Source of the DNA: Patiria pectinifera
Taxonomy: Eukaryota > Echinodermata > Asteroidea > Valvatida > Asterinidae
NCBI GenBank assembly: GCA_029964075.1
Contig: CM057129.1
Coordinates: 23,241,430 to 23,305,429, forward strand
DNA length: 64,000 bases
Direction of reading: 5' to 3'
The position numbers and the translations under genes were made by a program. The notes under the pieces are model-generated. The model did no database searches, had not been told where the DNA came from, and worked only from the letters and a program-made list of their open reading frames with translations. Every line of letters begins with the position of its first letter. Within the stretch, counting starts at the first letter, position 1. Shown here one piece after another: positions 51,531 through 63,095 of this stretch.

Positions 51531-52857
51531 TGGGTGCATACGTGTACATCAACATGTAGTCTACTGCCAGAAAACTGCTGCACAGTTTGCCCCTAAACTC
51601 TGTATACATGGTATTTCTTGGACATACTCGCGTACAATGCACATCCCGTATGGACTCTCTCCCGATCTTTGCAAAAATGATTAAAAAATCAGCGTTCCGT
51701 ACTGAGCAACATGGAGAATTAGAAGTTACACGTTCATGAAGGTCGCTCAAGATTGACCTGTGGAATACCGACTTGTGTGAGTGCGCACACGGGTAGCATC
51801 AGACGTGCCAATTCCTTGATCACCATTATGCGGTAAATGAAAGAGTTGCTCAGGAGCCCTCTCTCTACCTTATTAGAAGCTGTTTAGAAAAGTAGCCAGT
51901 AGGGAGGGACCTTTTTCGTTTTGGATTGATACAATTTTGAACCTTGCCCTTGCCATGCTTAGAAGCAGGAAAACTAATTTCTTAATAATGTAGTGATTGC
52001 CAGCGTTTTCATGTATGAGGAACAGCGCCTGCCCTGATGTGATTTGAACATCTCTAAGAAAGCGATAACATGTCCTAAAAAGTCAAATTTAGCAGGAAGA
52101 TGTTGAACCATTTACCGAGAAAAGACTTTACCGAGAAAAGAATTTTTCAGACCAATTGTGCACAGGGTGTCATGTAATGTCCAGGTATGGAACTATTTCC
52201 CCTATGTTCTTGAAACTCAATAGTTCTTGATTCTGGAGGCCTGAATGGTAATGCATACATAGCAACTGATGAAAACTGGTGTGCAAATGAATAGATTTTT
52301 TTCATCGAATGACGTCTTCCATCCCCAAGAATTACAAACACAATGTATTAATCTCCTTACCAACTTGAGCAAACTCGTTGCTCGATAGCTTCCTGCGTTA
52401 GACTGATGTCAGAGCGCGGTGTCATGAGTCTCCTGAATACGAAATCACAACGAGAGTGTACGTGCAGGCCAGACAAAGATTCGTCACTGTAAAGTAAAGT
52501 TTGAAAACCATTCGCAGACTGTAGTTGTTAAGCCGCTCCTGGGTACTGTGGCGGATATCGCCTTGAATCCCTGTTATACCAGTCAAAACTGTGGAGATCG
52601 TCAGAGCAATGTAGGGCCCGAGAAACATGGATTCGTTTTGGGAGCAATTTGCCACCGATTTGTAGTTGATTGCTAACCTTTTGGATTCATGCAGTAATTA
52701 GGACACGATTAATGGAAAAAAGGGCAATTTATTTCTGTGCTGGAACAATCAATATATTACTTGTTTTATTCACTCTCTCGTTAATCACCTCTGCAACTTA
52801 CACGACGTCTATTGGCTCTTAAGTAAATATTTATTCAGACTAAGATTAGAAATTGGT

Positions 52858-53035
52858 TTAATTGGTTACCCGCAAACGTCAGCCACAGATGTAACCCACA
52901 GTTGTCAACCACGGATACCCACAAGTATCATCTGCAAACGTAATCCACAGATGTCATCCACAGATGTCACCCACAATTTGTCATCCACAAATGTCATCTG
53001 CGAATGTCATCCATAGATGTCACCCACAGATATGG
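52858..53035 (-). repeat. LTR-like direct repeat, left copy, with ACAGATGTCATCC minisatellite
   Basis: Repeated CCACAGATGTCA/CCACAAATGTCATC units of 11-20 bp fill this part. The same start and the same ending (GATGTCACCCACAGATAT) occur at 56901-57056. It marks the 3' LTR of the minus-strand Gypsy copy. Confidence 0.6.
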
Positions 53036-54051
53036 ACAGTTAATGAACACTTGTTATAAGAAACTTGCTGGAAATTGGACTGGAGGGATACGAGTTACAT
53101 AACAGCTCTATTTTCACCGCCTGTCTGAACCCTGTTCTGAGGGTACCTTTTCTATATACGCGAATGCTCGACCTATATCCTGTTTCTCAGCCCTGCATGT
53201 TTACAAAATATAAGAATGATCAAAGATATAGGGGCCTAATTCTGTTAAATGATTTATTCATACACAATATTTGGTTTGATCAAAATATTTACAGAAATTC
53301 AAGCAGCAATTAACAGTTATTAAACTTTGTTTTACATGAATAATTGAAATGGAAGTCCAATGATTTTCAAATCAGTTTCTTTCATGAAATACTTTTCTTT
53401 TGACACTATAAACATAACTTAAATTTGAACCTTTACTTAAAAACACAAAACAGCTGGTCACCCACGATGATGTCCATAAATGTGAATACTTTCACCATTT
53501 CAAGGCGCTTAACTTTGGTGGGTGGGGGACTTGCTGCGGCACACAGGGATCCTCCACTAGCTCCGGCATGAGGATGCTGATGTCTCTGGAGCGTTGGTTT
53601 TCTGTTTCAATAGCCACTCTTTCTATTTCCAACTCTGCTGACTCTGGTTTTGCTTTGGGGATTTCTGCGTCTTGTACTTGACCTCCACATCTTGGTGGGT
53701 CAGTGCTTAAGGTTCAGGACTCTTTTCCCTCAAATCTTTAATCGGTCAACGTAGACCACCTTTGGTTTTCCTCCATTCCAACGCTTAGGGCTAATGCGGA
53801 ATGTCACATCAGACAACTTGATGATGATCAGCCACAGTCCCTCCCATCTGAGTTGTTACTTGGGGACGCCTCTTTTTTTTTAGCTGGGTTGTGCAACCAC
53901 CCAAGCCGACCTCTTTATAGGCCTTTGTCTTTTGCCCTTCTTATCATAGTTTCTCTTTTGTCTGCGGGAACTTTTACCCAGGCATTTTCTAGCCCAATCG
54001 TTAGCTCTCTGCAGGTTATATCTCAACCTCTCTGCGTAGCCTGTATCTCTG

Positions 54052-54405
54052 TTATCTTGGTTTGCAACACACCCAGTCACCATGCAAGTCGACGGGTAAA
54101 CAAACCTCTCTCCCCATCATCGTCATATTGGGTGTAGAGTCGTGCCGCGTGCAACTTAATGCAAACGTCACATAAAGGAGGAACTCATCCCAATCTTTCT
54201 GACCTCTCTCGGGATTGATCATCATCACTACTATTTTGGTCAACGTCTTGTTGAATCTCTCTACCATCCCGTCCGATTTGGGATTGTAGGAGGTTGTGTT
54301 GGTTTTGGTGATCCTGATAATTTGGTACATCACACCGAATACCTTCACCTCAAAATTAGTACCCTGGTCTGAGTAGAGTTCATGTGGTGCCCCAAACAGA
54401 CACAC
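54052..54405 (-). pseudogene. Ty3/Gypsy integrase core fragment
   Basis: The fragment contains PHELYSDQGTNFEVKVF (second catalytic Asp) and YNPKSDGMVERFNKTLTKIV (catalytic Glu), followed by WDEFLLYVTFALSCTRHDST, which is typical of Gypsy integrases. The continuation toward the C-terminus lies in another frame at 54083-53880 (RYNLQRANDWARKCL). It is a 118-codon remnant with a frameshift. Confidence 0.8.
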
Positions 54406-55688
54406 GCTGTAGCTTCAGGAAGTGGGTAGGCTTCCATCCACTCTTCCTAATGGAACCCCAACCTGATAATGCTGCAAAAGCACAACCTCCTTCTTTGGAG
54501 GCGGCTTTCAGCGGACATGATTGACCAGTAGTACATTTACTTCACTTTGGCCAGTTTTTACGGACTCTCAGATGACCGCTGAGCTGTCCACTATGCAGCT
54601 CACTAAAGTTCTTGGGGATTACCAGGAGCCACCGGAGGGTTTTTCCATCGTCCAACTCCCATCTTTTGTACAGCAGCCCATCACGGACTACAAACTGGTC
54701 CTAACTTGCCCAGTATGTCTGTTGCCTCCTCTCGGCAGCCTCATCCAACAAATCGTTCCCCAGCGCTACTGTTGCACTGGATTCTTTCACCCTTAAAAGT
54801 TCCATTCTCTTGTCTTGAAATCCAAATTACCCCCTGATGGTAATAGGAAATCCATCCCTAATATTTCCGGGTTCCTTCATCTCAGTAATAAATCGCTTTT
54901 ACCGGATGTGTTGGATCTGCACCTTGACCCACGCATGGCCCAACACTACTAGTGGACTACCATGCACCTGTCGCACCTGCACTTGATACATCTGTAAAAC
55001 GGCCCACTTCTCTATGGGCATCATGTAATAGACTGAAGTGTTGTGTACCGGTATGTGTGGACCTGGTATCAATTAGGAACCAACACTAGGTATCCTTTAT
55101 TGTATCGTCCACAAATAAACCTGACTGGAGACAGGTACTCGAGGATGGCAAAGTTCCTACTCTATGCCTTTGCTCTGTTGTCTTTCTCTGTCCACTTTCT
55201 GAAACTTTTCCTGACTCAAAGTGTCATCTTTTGGACCCTCTCCACTCTCAAGCCTGACTCTGGGTCCACTGGTCGGCTGGCCACCATTTCTCTGAACGGA
55301 ATGCTACCACTCTCCACCCCTTGGGACTTTTCCCTCCTCTTAGCAACTTTCCCTCCTCTTTGACGCCCTGGATTTGGACTTGTTTTGACAGCTGTGTTGA
55401 TAGCCCTGTTATGTTGCAAAAGCTCTGTCTATAGATCTTACTTAACCTCTGTTCCAACCTGTATCTAGTGCCCTTGCTATCTTTGTTGGCTAAGCATCAA
55501 GTAGCCTTTGCTGCTCTACTCTCTCAAAGTTTTCTCTTTAAAGCTGCCCCGCAGTGCGTCATCCAAATTCTTCGGACGGGTCCGATTGATCCCTTCCCGG
55601 ATGGAACTGCTATCCACCACATCTAGGAACTAATTCTTTGCCAAGCGATCGCGGGACTCTCCCTGAATGTCTGGGTATGCTTTGACCA

Positions 55689-56417
55689 CTAACTCTTGAA
55701 CAGCTTGCGCCAACACTTGTAGGATTTCCTTCGGATTTTGCTGACAGTGCCTAATTCTATGAGAAAATGTGCACTCTTCTTACCTGAGCCAAACCTCCTC
55801 TCCAGTTTCTTTATCAGTTTAAGGTATGACCGTTTCTTTTCATGGGACACATCTCCTATTTCTCGGAAGGCATTTCCTTGCAAGCTCACCACTAAGTAGC
55901 TTACAGCATGCTCTTCGTCCCACTGATTAATCTTCCGGCACTACTCCAAGTGTTGGTGGTACTCCTTCCAGAGCGCCTTTCCACTATATCTGTCCGGGAT
56001 CATGTGTGGTCGACAATTCAGTCGCCCCACTATTTTGTCCTCTGTAATAATTCTTGACTTGCTATTCATTGGCCAAGGACCTACTGATGCAGTCTCTCGC
56101 TTTGAAACTAAAGCATCACCTCCCGCCTCGGCTGGGCGGGTTGCAAAACTTAACAACTCACTGTGCAATACTTTCGGAGTCATATTATCGCTACTCTCAC
56201 AGAACGGGCTACTTCTCTTTGCCCCCTGTTCCACCTCACCAGAGCCCGAAAGAAACGACTTGATCTCCTCTATAGCATTGGGCTGCTCCTTGGCCGGACA
56301 GGTTCTTACCCAGTCACTGCTAGAGGAGTACTTCCCCCAAATTCTACTCTTTTCCCAGCTTTGGGACGTAATTCCGGCTTCGGCTGCCGCTATACTACTC
56401 GTTCCCAAATGGGACAC
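55689..56417 (-). pseudogene. Gypsy gag-like fragments
   Basis: Two minus-strand frames lie in series. 56417-55941 ends PDRYSGKALWKEYHQHLE. 55892-55689 has LQGNAFREIGDVSHEKKRSY and KLIKKLERRFGSGKK, a pattern common to the capsid part of Gypsy gag. No zinc knuckle is preserved in frame. The order before protease and integrase supports a gag assignment. Confidence 0.6.
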
Positions 56418-56900
56418 ATAACCCAGAATTCAACCTCTGAGTCCACTTGATGACTTACACGACTACCTTTTTCAGGTGAGTCTCCACTTCCTTCTTTAAA
56501 GGTATTCTGATCTGTCATGGCAGCCTCTACCGTAGCTTCTTTGCCATAAAATCCCTTTCCCACTGTAGCAACTGGGCTTCCAATGTAAGCCTCTGCAGCT
56601 CTACTTCCACACTAGGAGGATTTTGCTAACTCATGTTGTCACACTCCTGCAAACAACTGGTTATTACACTCACCCTATACTCACAGGGTCTGCAAACTCG
56701 GCCACTGTCCACTGGTTGACTCTGGCACCTCGGGCTCACTAGGCACTACAGCAAATCTCTCCCCTAAACTCCACAGGGCAGCTCTCTCTTCCATCCTGCC
56801 GACTACACTGTTCATTCTTAACAGTGTCCTCGTGTGGTCCCTTTGGATCTGCACTGCGCAAGCTCTCACTTCCACACGAATTCAACACAATCAACTACAA

Positions 56901-57070
56901 TTTAATTGGTAACCTGCAAATGCCAACCACACATGTAACTCACAAGTGTTAACCACGGATGTACATTTAACTCACAAATTTGCAAACGTCTTCCACAGAT
57001 GTCACACGCAATGTGTCATCCAAAAATGTCATCTATAGATGTCACCCACAGATATAAACAATCAAATGAA
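56901..57070 (-). repeat. LTR-like direct repeat, right copy
   Basis: It starts TTTAATTGGTAACCTGCAAA and runs through TCTTCCACAGATGTCACACG to GATGTCACCCACAGATAT, matching 52858-53035 with many differences and indels. The divergence implies an old insertion. It marks the 5' LTR of the minus-strand Gypsy copy. Confidence 0.55.
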
Positions 57071-57075
57071 CACTC

Positions 57076-58772
57076 GACCTGTAATCTTATTTCTCGGCCC
57101 TTAATTCTGTGACCTAGTCATCACTAAATAAACACTTCAGTATTTCTTTATTGACAATGGAGAACAATGAGTAGCTCTACTAGTAACGGTACCTGTCTCT
57201 CAATCAGCAGGCCTCCGTTCTTCCCCAGTACTACTACTAGGGAAACTCCTTCGGCCTCAAGTGCTCGACACGAACTTGAAACATAAACTAACACCATCCA
57301 TGATCGTAGCCAAGAAATCTACCCACACCAATATAGAGCCCAACGCATGACTTAAACTGTTACCCTAGTGGCTGAAACTAATGACGTCACGTACATTCAC
57401 ACTATTACTACACAGTAAAATATTTTATTGAGAAATAGACTTGCATACCAGTCTGCCGTTTGCGACAGTTCTATAGGCATTGGACTTTAACTTATTGTGT
57501 CCAACCCATTCACTTTCATTGCGGTGCATGTCTGCCCTTCTGAGTCTCTTTTTTCTTCAAGGGAAAATACGCCTTCTTATGGCTTCCTCGACTTGCTGCC
57601 ACTCTGTAGCCGCTCTGAGGAAAGACTTTGGACTTTGACTTCCCCCAGCCCTCCTATTTCAATTTATTGCTGCCATTCCGGAAATAGTGCCCTCTTGTGG
57701 CCCAGTCATGCATACATGTATCCACCACTGGCACTAGTAAACTTTGTATCCAAGATCTTACCTACATGTAGTAGTAGACTAGTACTTGAACTGTGTAGCC
57801 CTGGTGATCTTGGGGTGGGGGTGTTTTTCTAGTTGCGGGTTATTCTGCAATTACTCCTTTTTTATCATTCCAAAAGGACTTTACACTGTAACCTTCTGTT
57901 TAATACTGATGCTGTTCCTATGTTTTATAATATGCATTTGACACATTCACAGTCCATTGCACTCTGCACTGAGTTGGCACTGGTATTGCCCCAGTCTATG
58001 GCCAGTCTACTGGACTAAGACCATACACATGTCCGTTCAAAAAAAGTTACTCAGTCAGCCTGATTTTCCGCATACAGGTTCATTTACCGAAGCAATCACT
58101 TGTTTTCCACAAAATTGCAACTCCCTCATTTCTTTGTTGGTGAAAGTTGTCTCTTAATGTTTCACCCCAAAGCTGCAGTTCGGTCAATATTCCCATTTCG
58201 TTTCAATATGGCGCACACAGAAAACAGGGGTTTCCAGTGTTGCGCTCATGGGAGTTGGGAGGAGTGTTGTTTGTGACATTAGTTGAGTTTGTTGTCAACC
58301 GCAGTATCCTTGTTTGCATACTGGTAGTTGTGGAACTGTTGGAAAATATGTCACCAGCACCACCCATTCGCTCTTTTCACGCTCCGACATTGGGCATGCA
58401 GAGCCTCGATCCGGCAACTTTACACAAATAAAGATAGCCGGTTCAGTGATCTGAACCCCAACACGGGAATCACTGAACCGGCTATGTTTACTGTGTAAGG
58501 ATTTCAGATCGATGCTCAGTATGCCATTGGCGGAAGTGTGAAAAGAGCGAATTGTCAGATGGATGTCTAACAGCAAGTACTGGCATCCTCAATGAAGACG
58601 TTCTGCATTTATTACATTATAAATTAAGTATTTTAGATCACTTCGTGTTTAAATTGTTTTCCTTATATAATTTGCATATTGAAACTTCACATAATTCAAT
58701 GCAAACATGTGAATTCATTAGTGTACATTACATGTATATTCAGGACATTCTTGAAGCACATATGAATAAAGC
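57076..58772. other. Non-coding region right of the Gypsy remnant
   Basis: No gene is recognised. It includes an imperfect foldback at about 58340-58560 whose core is a 16-bp stem (ATAGCCGGTTCAGTGA at 58434-58449 and its inverse at 58470-58485). The open frames here are short and lack family resemblance. Confidence 0.45.
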
Positions 58773-59335
58773 TAGTGGATATTTTGCCGGAGGTAATGAC
58801 GGCAAACTAACGTTTACTAAAGGTTTGCCGGCGGCAATCCATATCAACAGGGGGCGCTGTACTCTTTAAGATAGGGCTGAATTATAAGATGTATTTAAAT
58901 TCCCATCAAAAGTTGTGTAGCACGTTTGGTGTAGTGGTTAAGCAAAGGCTTTGGTGAGCGGGATGACTCGGGTTCGATCCCAATCCCCGCCACATTTTAA
59001 AGTTTTTTTTCCCATCCCCAAATAAATAAGAATATTCTTCTTTTATTATTTTAACATGTCTCAAACATTTTATTGCAGAGTATTACATTTTCTTTTTCAG
59101 ATTTGTGGCTTTGGAGGATTTTTTTTAAAAGGGAAATAAAGTCCGAAATTATAAAATGGTCTGAATCCCATCTTGTGAATACGAGGTTACAGCGATAATA
59201 TTGGCATGGAGCCAGACTAAAATTTGTCACCGGAAAATGTTTTAAGTACAAAAAAACAGTAACTGCGCATGTTCAGTGCATATCCTGCAAACTAACGTTT
59301 ACTAAAGGTTTGCCGTCTCCGGCAAAATATCCACT
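58773..59335. mobile_element. MITE with internal tRNA-like segment, copy 2
   Basis: The ends AGTGGATATTTTGCCGG and CCGGCAAAATATCCACT are exact inverses. Inner TIR sequence (AACTAACGTTTACTAAAGG) appears in the same direction near both ends. At 58917-58993 is a tRNA-like head with an A-box TAGTGGTTAAGCAAAGG and B-box GGGTTCGATCCC followed by CCGCCACA. The 563-bp copy lacks the 81-bp foldback seen in copy 1. Confidence 0.7.
58917..58993 (+). repeat. tRNA-like pol III promoter segment inside the MITE
   Basis: TGGTGTAGTGGTTAAG matches a pol III A box and GGGTTCGATCCC an almost ideal B box, about 40 bp apart. The 3' end CCCCGCCACA is tRNA-like, but the 5' strand does not pair fully with it into an acceptor stem. 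It is therefore a tRNA-derived promoter rather than a functional tRNA gene. Confidence 0.6.
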
Positions 59336-62300
59336 GCCTAGAATATGTAATATTGTACATGTACTGGTGCTGTACTGCACTGCCTAAATTGCATACAATC
59401 ACGTAGGGACAGGGGCAGCTTAATAAGGACAAACGCCCTCTGTTGGCAGATACTGGAAAGGGTTTAGCAGGGTGTTGTGATCACTTGTGAGATACAACCA
59501 CATCATGCTCCCATGATACTGTTTCCATGGCTACAATCCATCTGCTGTTGTGTGCAGATGATGATGTCAGGTTGACTTGAGCCCTCTGTTGTTGGTTTGA
59601 AAACAGTTTTTATTTTTTTAGACGGGTGGGGGATAGGTTTAGAAAAATACTGAGAACGTTTCACCACTGGGAAATTAAGTTTCTAAAACTGTACAACGTG
59701 TGCATTTTCTCAACTCGGGCCTGGATAGACTTTCATGCAAAAAAAGTGTCCTTGTAAAACACATTTAAATTTCAGGCTTTCAGTACTATACGTGTACTTT
59801 GATTTGACTTGTTTAGTTTTCGTACCAATAACTGGAATGAAACATTTAAAGTCAAAATTCTTAAAGCAAGAAAGGTTGGATTTTTCCTGACAGAATATTT
59901 TCCATAGTCGCATGACAAAGCTACACCTACATTTGTAGATTAGGCATAAAAAGCACATCTGTGACGTGCCTCTTAATATGCTTGACATTAGTGATCTTAC
60001 AATGTAGATATTGGATCATCTGAACTGTAGATCATTGTGTTGTCTCACTTATCTGAACAACATGTTTGCATTCTTTGTTGTTTTTGTTACATTACCATGC
60101 CAATTGAACATAAAATGACCCTTTTGACTTAATCGAACGTATGGGCTCAGTGCACTTGTACGACGGTAAGATAGGGAGAGTTGGGGAAGACCACTGTGAC
60201 AGACATTTGAATGCATCACCAAGAACGTCGACGCTTGCGCAAGACGCCGCGGCTTTGTGCACATTCCGAATAAAATAAGTTGTGTGTTCTCTGTGCTATA
60301 CGCGGGCGAAGCAGTACACTTACGCGGTGTGTCCTGTCCATGGGGATCCTGAAAGTGGTAAAAAAATGCGCCCCCTCTTGTTGGCGCACGGAGCCCATTG
60401 TAGGAATGAAGAATGCATAAACTATTGTAAATCAGACTGTGTCTAAAATGAGACTTAAATCTGTAACTACCGGTGTGCTGTAGTGTGTCTGTAGCAAAAC
60501 CAAAGCCACTATAGCTGTATTCACGGCAAGTCCAGCAGCGGCCTCATTTAGAGACCTGTTCAAACATAGCATTGTAAATCAGTGTTGAAAGTAGTCAGCC
60601 ACCTTTGTGTAGCACAGGAACTGGATTTAGTTTTAACACAGACTTAAACTGTTAGATTATTGCGAACAGCCATGTAAGGTCCGATACCTGCCAGTGCAGC
60701 GATTGTCAGAGTGACCTATGACGTAGGGTTCGACCTGGTTTAAAAATGTACGCGTGTACCAATAGGGCGCTGCGTTAAGCGTGCGGCACGAGTGTGCAGG
60801 CAAAGTAGGCCAATCAAACCAAAGGGGAGATGCATAGCAACCAATAAGATAGCAGAAGCGTGAGGCCGTTGCCTGTCCTCATATAGGAGTACACAGGTGT
60901 TATGAGGTCTGGTCTCTGGTCGAGAACTGGATAGGCATAACTGTATATCGCGCCAATCACGCTGAAGTCATTGGGGAACATGACAGCTGACCACAGAGAT
61001 GACCACAAGGGGTTCAACGGGCTGGTTTAATCTCCAAACTCTGGCTCCAGGCTCCAGGTTCATATTACACCTGACTGGACTGACGGGGGTTTAATATTGG
61101 TCCCTCACTGGCTATCCAGGGATCAAATCCTGTCATACTTTGCAGGGTTGGGGTTTGGGGTATTTTCATTTGGTTCGGATGTAATTTGGCTGTGAATGAA
61201 TTGGGAGATTGGGTTGAAACACAAGCTGAGTTGAGGGTACCCTAGTAATATTGCAGTTGAACGTTCAAACAAGTACATTCGCATGACCCGGCCGTGTACA
61301 TGTATGACACAAAGAATGTACGTACTGAATTAATGCACATGTATGTACACAGTATGACTTGAATCGTGAAATAAGTTCAACTTCATATTATCGTTAGGTT
61401 GAAAATGGCATGTAAAAACAAAAACCTGGCTGGCCAATGTTGACATAGCATTTTGGAAAGAAATGGTCCAATGTCTAAAAAACCCTTGGGCTGTTAACAT
61501 AGAAAACGCAAAGCTCATGTTTGCACAGTGGCTCTTTTCCTGTCGCGTGCTTCATCTCTTGTACTTTGTACGCATTGGATCAAAGATGCACTCTTCTTTG
61601 ATTTTCTTGCGTTTTTTTTTTTTTTTGCCAGGCAACTAATTGATGGAAAAATAATTTCATGCAGCCACGCGTGTGCTTTTGAGTGTCTCCTGCCAATGAA
61701 AGGATGGCCGCAAATTAAATTGCTTTTCTTCATTTTTGCTTTCACTCGTGGGTAAACTGAATGAGAATGGGGATGCTGAAAAAAAAAATCAAATTTGCCA
61801 TCTTGAAATGAAAAAAAAAAGACAAGGAAGAAAAAAAAGAAGAACTTTGCATTAAAAGTAAAAGCAAATGCGCACTTAGATCTGCTGCTGATGTGTCAAA
61901 CTTATTTTGGACTAGACATGTACCTACAAAGGTTGTTTTTAATTGTGTTTTTTTTCACAGAAAAAGATAGGATGACGATAATGACTTGTGGTACATGATA
62001 GTCAGGTACTGCACTATTTGGTTGTGACATTTATAAGGCAATATTTTTTCTTTCTTTGACAAACATGAATGCCGAACACAAAGCTGTCCAGAGTAAGGAA
62101 AAAACGTGAGAATAATATTCATGTACTTCTGAGTCTCATGTAGAAAATGGTGGTTCTGAAAAGAACCGGACATGAGAGATGTGTGTACATACATGTACAT
62201 ACATGTACATTTGTATCTCTAGCAGTCCTGAATCCTCCAATTTCAATGTAATTTTGCACACCCCCTAGGGAGTTAGGGATAGTGTATGTACGATGAAAAT

Positions 62301-62590
62301 CTCACGAATTCCAACATTGTACTAGTGCTTTGCTGTGGTTTGAGAATTAGTTTCATCATTTGAATATTATGTTTCACAGAAGTGATTCCAACATTAATCA
62401 ATCCTCCCTCACTGGCTGGCAATTTCAACAAGGCCAGCCCAGCAGTCACAATAAACCAAGTGACTGTTTTTAACAGTTGGGTGCTCCCTGCCTGCTTAAA
62501 GCAGGATTGACTGGCTGTGATTTTTATGAAACCTATATCAGCTACATGTATGCTTTGACTGTAGGAGATTGATAAGCCAGCTGTGCTGTC
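59336..62590. other. Non-coding region, no gene recognised
   Basis: Nothing gene-like could be supported here. The sequence is AT-rich with several homopolymer runs (for example near 61611 and 61800) and short TACATG repeats near 62188. ORFs such as 61515-61745 are low-complexity. Confidence 0.5.
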
Positions 62591-63087
62591 CAGGGTGACC
62601 GTTTTAGCCAATTTTCGGCTCACTTTGACAGAATGTTTGTTAAAAAACGAGTTTGACAGAAAATTTGACAGAATGGATTTTTTTGGCAGATTTCTGGCAG
62701 AATTCTGCAAAAAATGGTTATTTGACAGAAAAACAGCAAATGTGTACATTTGTTAAAAAAAGCTTTAATCCTTTTCAAACAAACCCTTGCATGATGGGAC
62801 AGGTTGGCTGGTCTAGGTGCTGAGGTTCACTGGGAAACGGACTTCGTCGTGGCCGGATCCGCGTTTTGTCCGAAATTTACCAATAATTTCACAACATCTT
62901 TATGTGACTAGATTGTTTATTATGTAATTTGAATCTTAATTAAGGCAATATTACCAATCTGCATGTGATTTTAAGTGTTTATAGTGTATTTCGAGTGATT
63001 CTGGGGAATTTGGCAGATTTTTGATATATCTGACAGATTTTTGATGGGCATTTAGCAGAATTTGGCTCTGACCTTACGGTCACCCTG
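62591..63087. mobile_element. hAT-type MITE with 8-bp target duplication
   Basis: The ends CAGGGTGACCGT and ACGGTCACCCTG are exact inverses. Both flanks read GTGCTGTC (62583-62590 and 63088-63095). CAGGG-type termini with 8-bp duplications are typical of hAT elements. The interior repeats TTTGACAGAA and TTTGGCAGATTT words and has no transposase. Confidence 0.85.
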
Positions 63088-63095
63088 GTGCTGTC

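Larger units (their letters stand above)
47543..52857. other. Upstream of DET1; repeats, no gene recognised
   Basis: This 5-kb region holds the presumed DET1 promoter, the third TTAA-ended MITE (47859-49009), a 516-bp element with 9-bp duplication (49093-49608) and an inverted repeat near 51.2-51.5 kb. Open frames such as 50910-51269 and 48323-47967 fall in repeats or are AT-biased and match no family I recognise. Confidence 0.5.
52858..57075 (-). mobile_element. Degraded, internally deleted Ty3/Gypsy retrotransposon
   Basis: Minus-strand fragments occur in retroelement order. They are gag-like (56417-55941 and 55892-55689, KLIKKLERRFGSGKK), a stop-ridden protease-like stretch (about 55400-54780) and an integrase core (54405-54052). 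Only about 375 bp separates protease and integrase, so reverse transcriptase and RNase H are deleted. Direct repeats at both sides start TTTAATTGGTTACC/TTTAATTGGTAACC (52858 and 56901) and share a CCACAGATGTCAT-type minisatellite; I take these as LTR remnants. Outer LTR edges are unclear. It is not functional. Confidence 0.7.

Noticed and set aside
53065-53313. 82-codon ORF in the left Gypsy LTR region
   Set aside because: It lies in LTR-like sequence, has no counterpart in the right copy and matches no family.
58917-58993. Functional tRNA gene
   Set aside because: A and B boxes are good, but the acceptor stem does not close and the segment is embedded in a repeated MITE. It is tRNA-derived only.
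62273-62749. 158-codon ORF as a gene
   Set aside because: Nearly half lies inside the hAT MITE and its TIR-related TTTGACAG repeats. It has no family resemblance or splice context.
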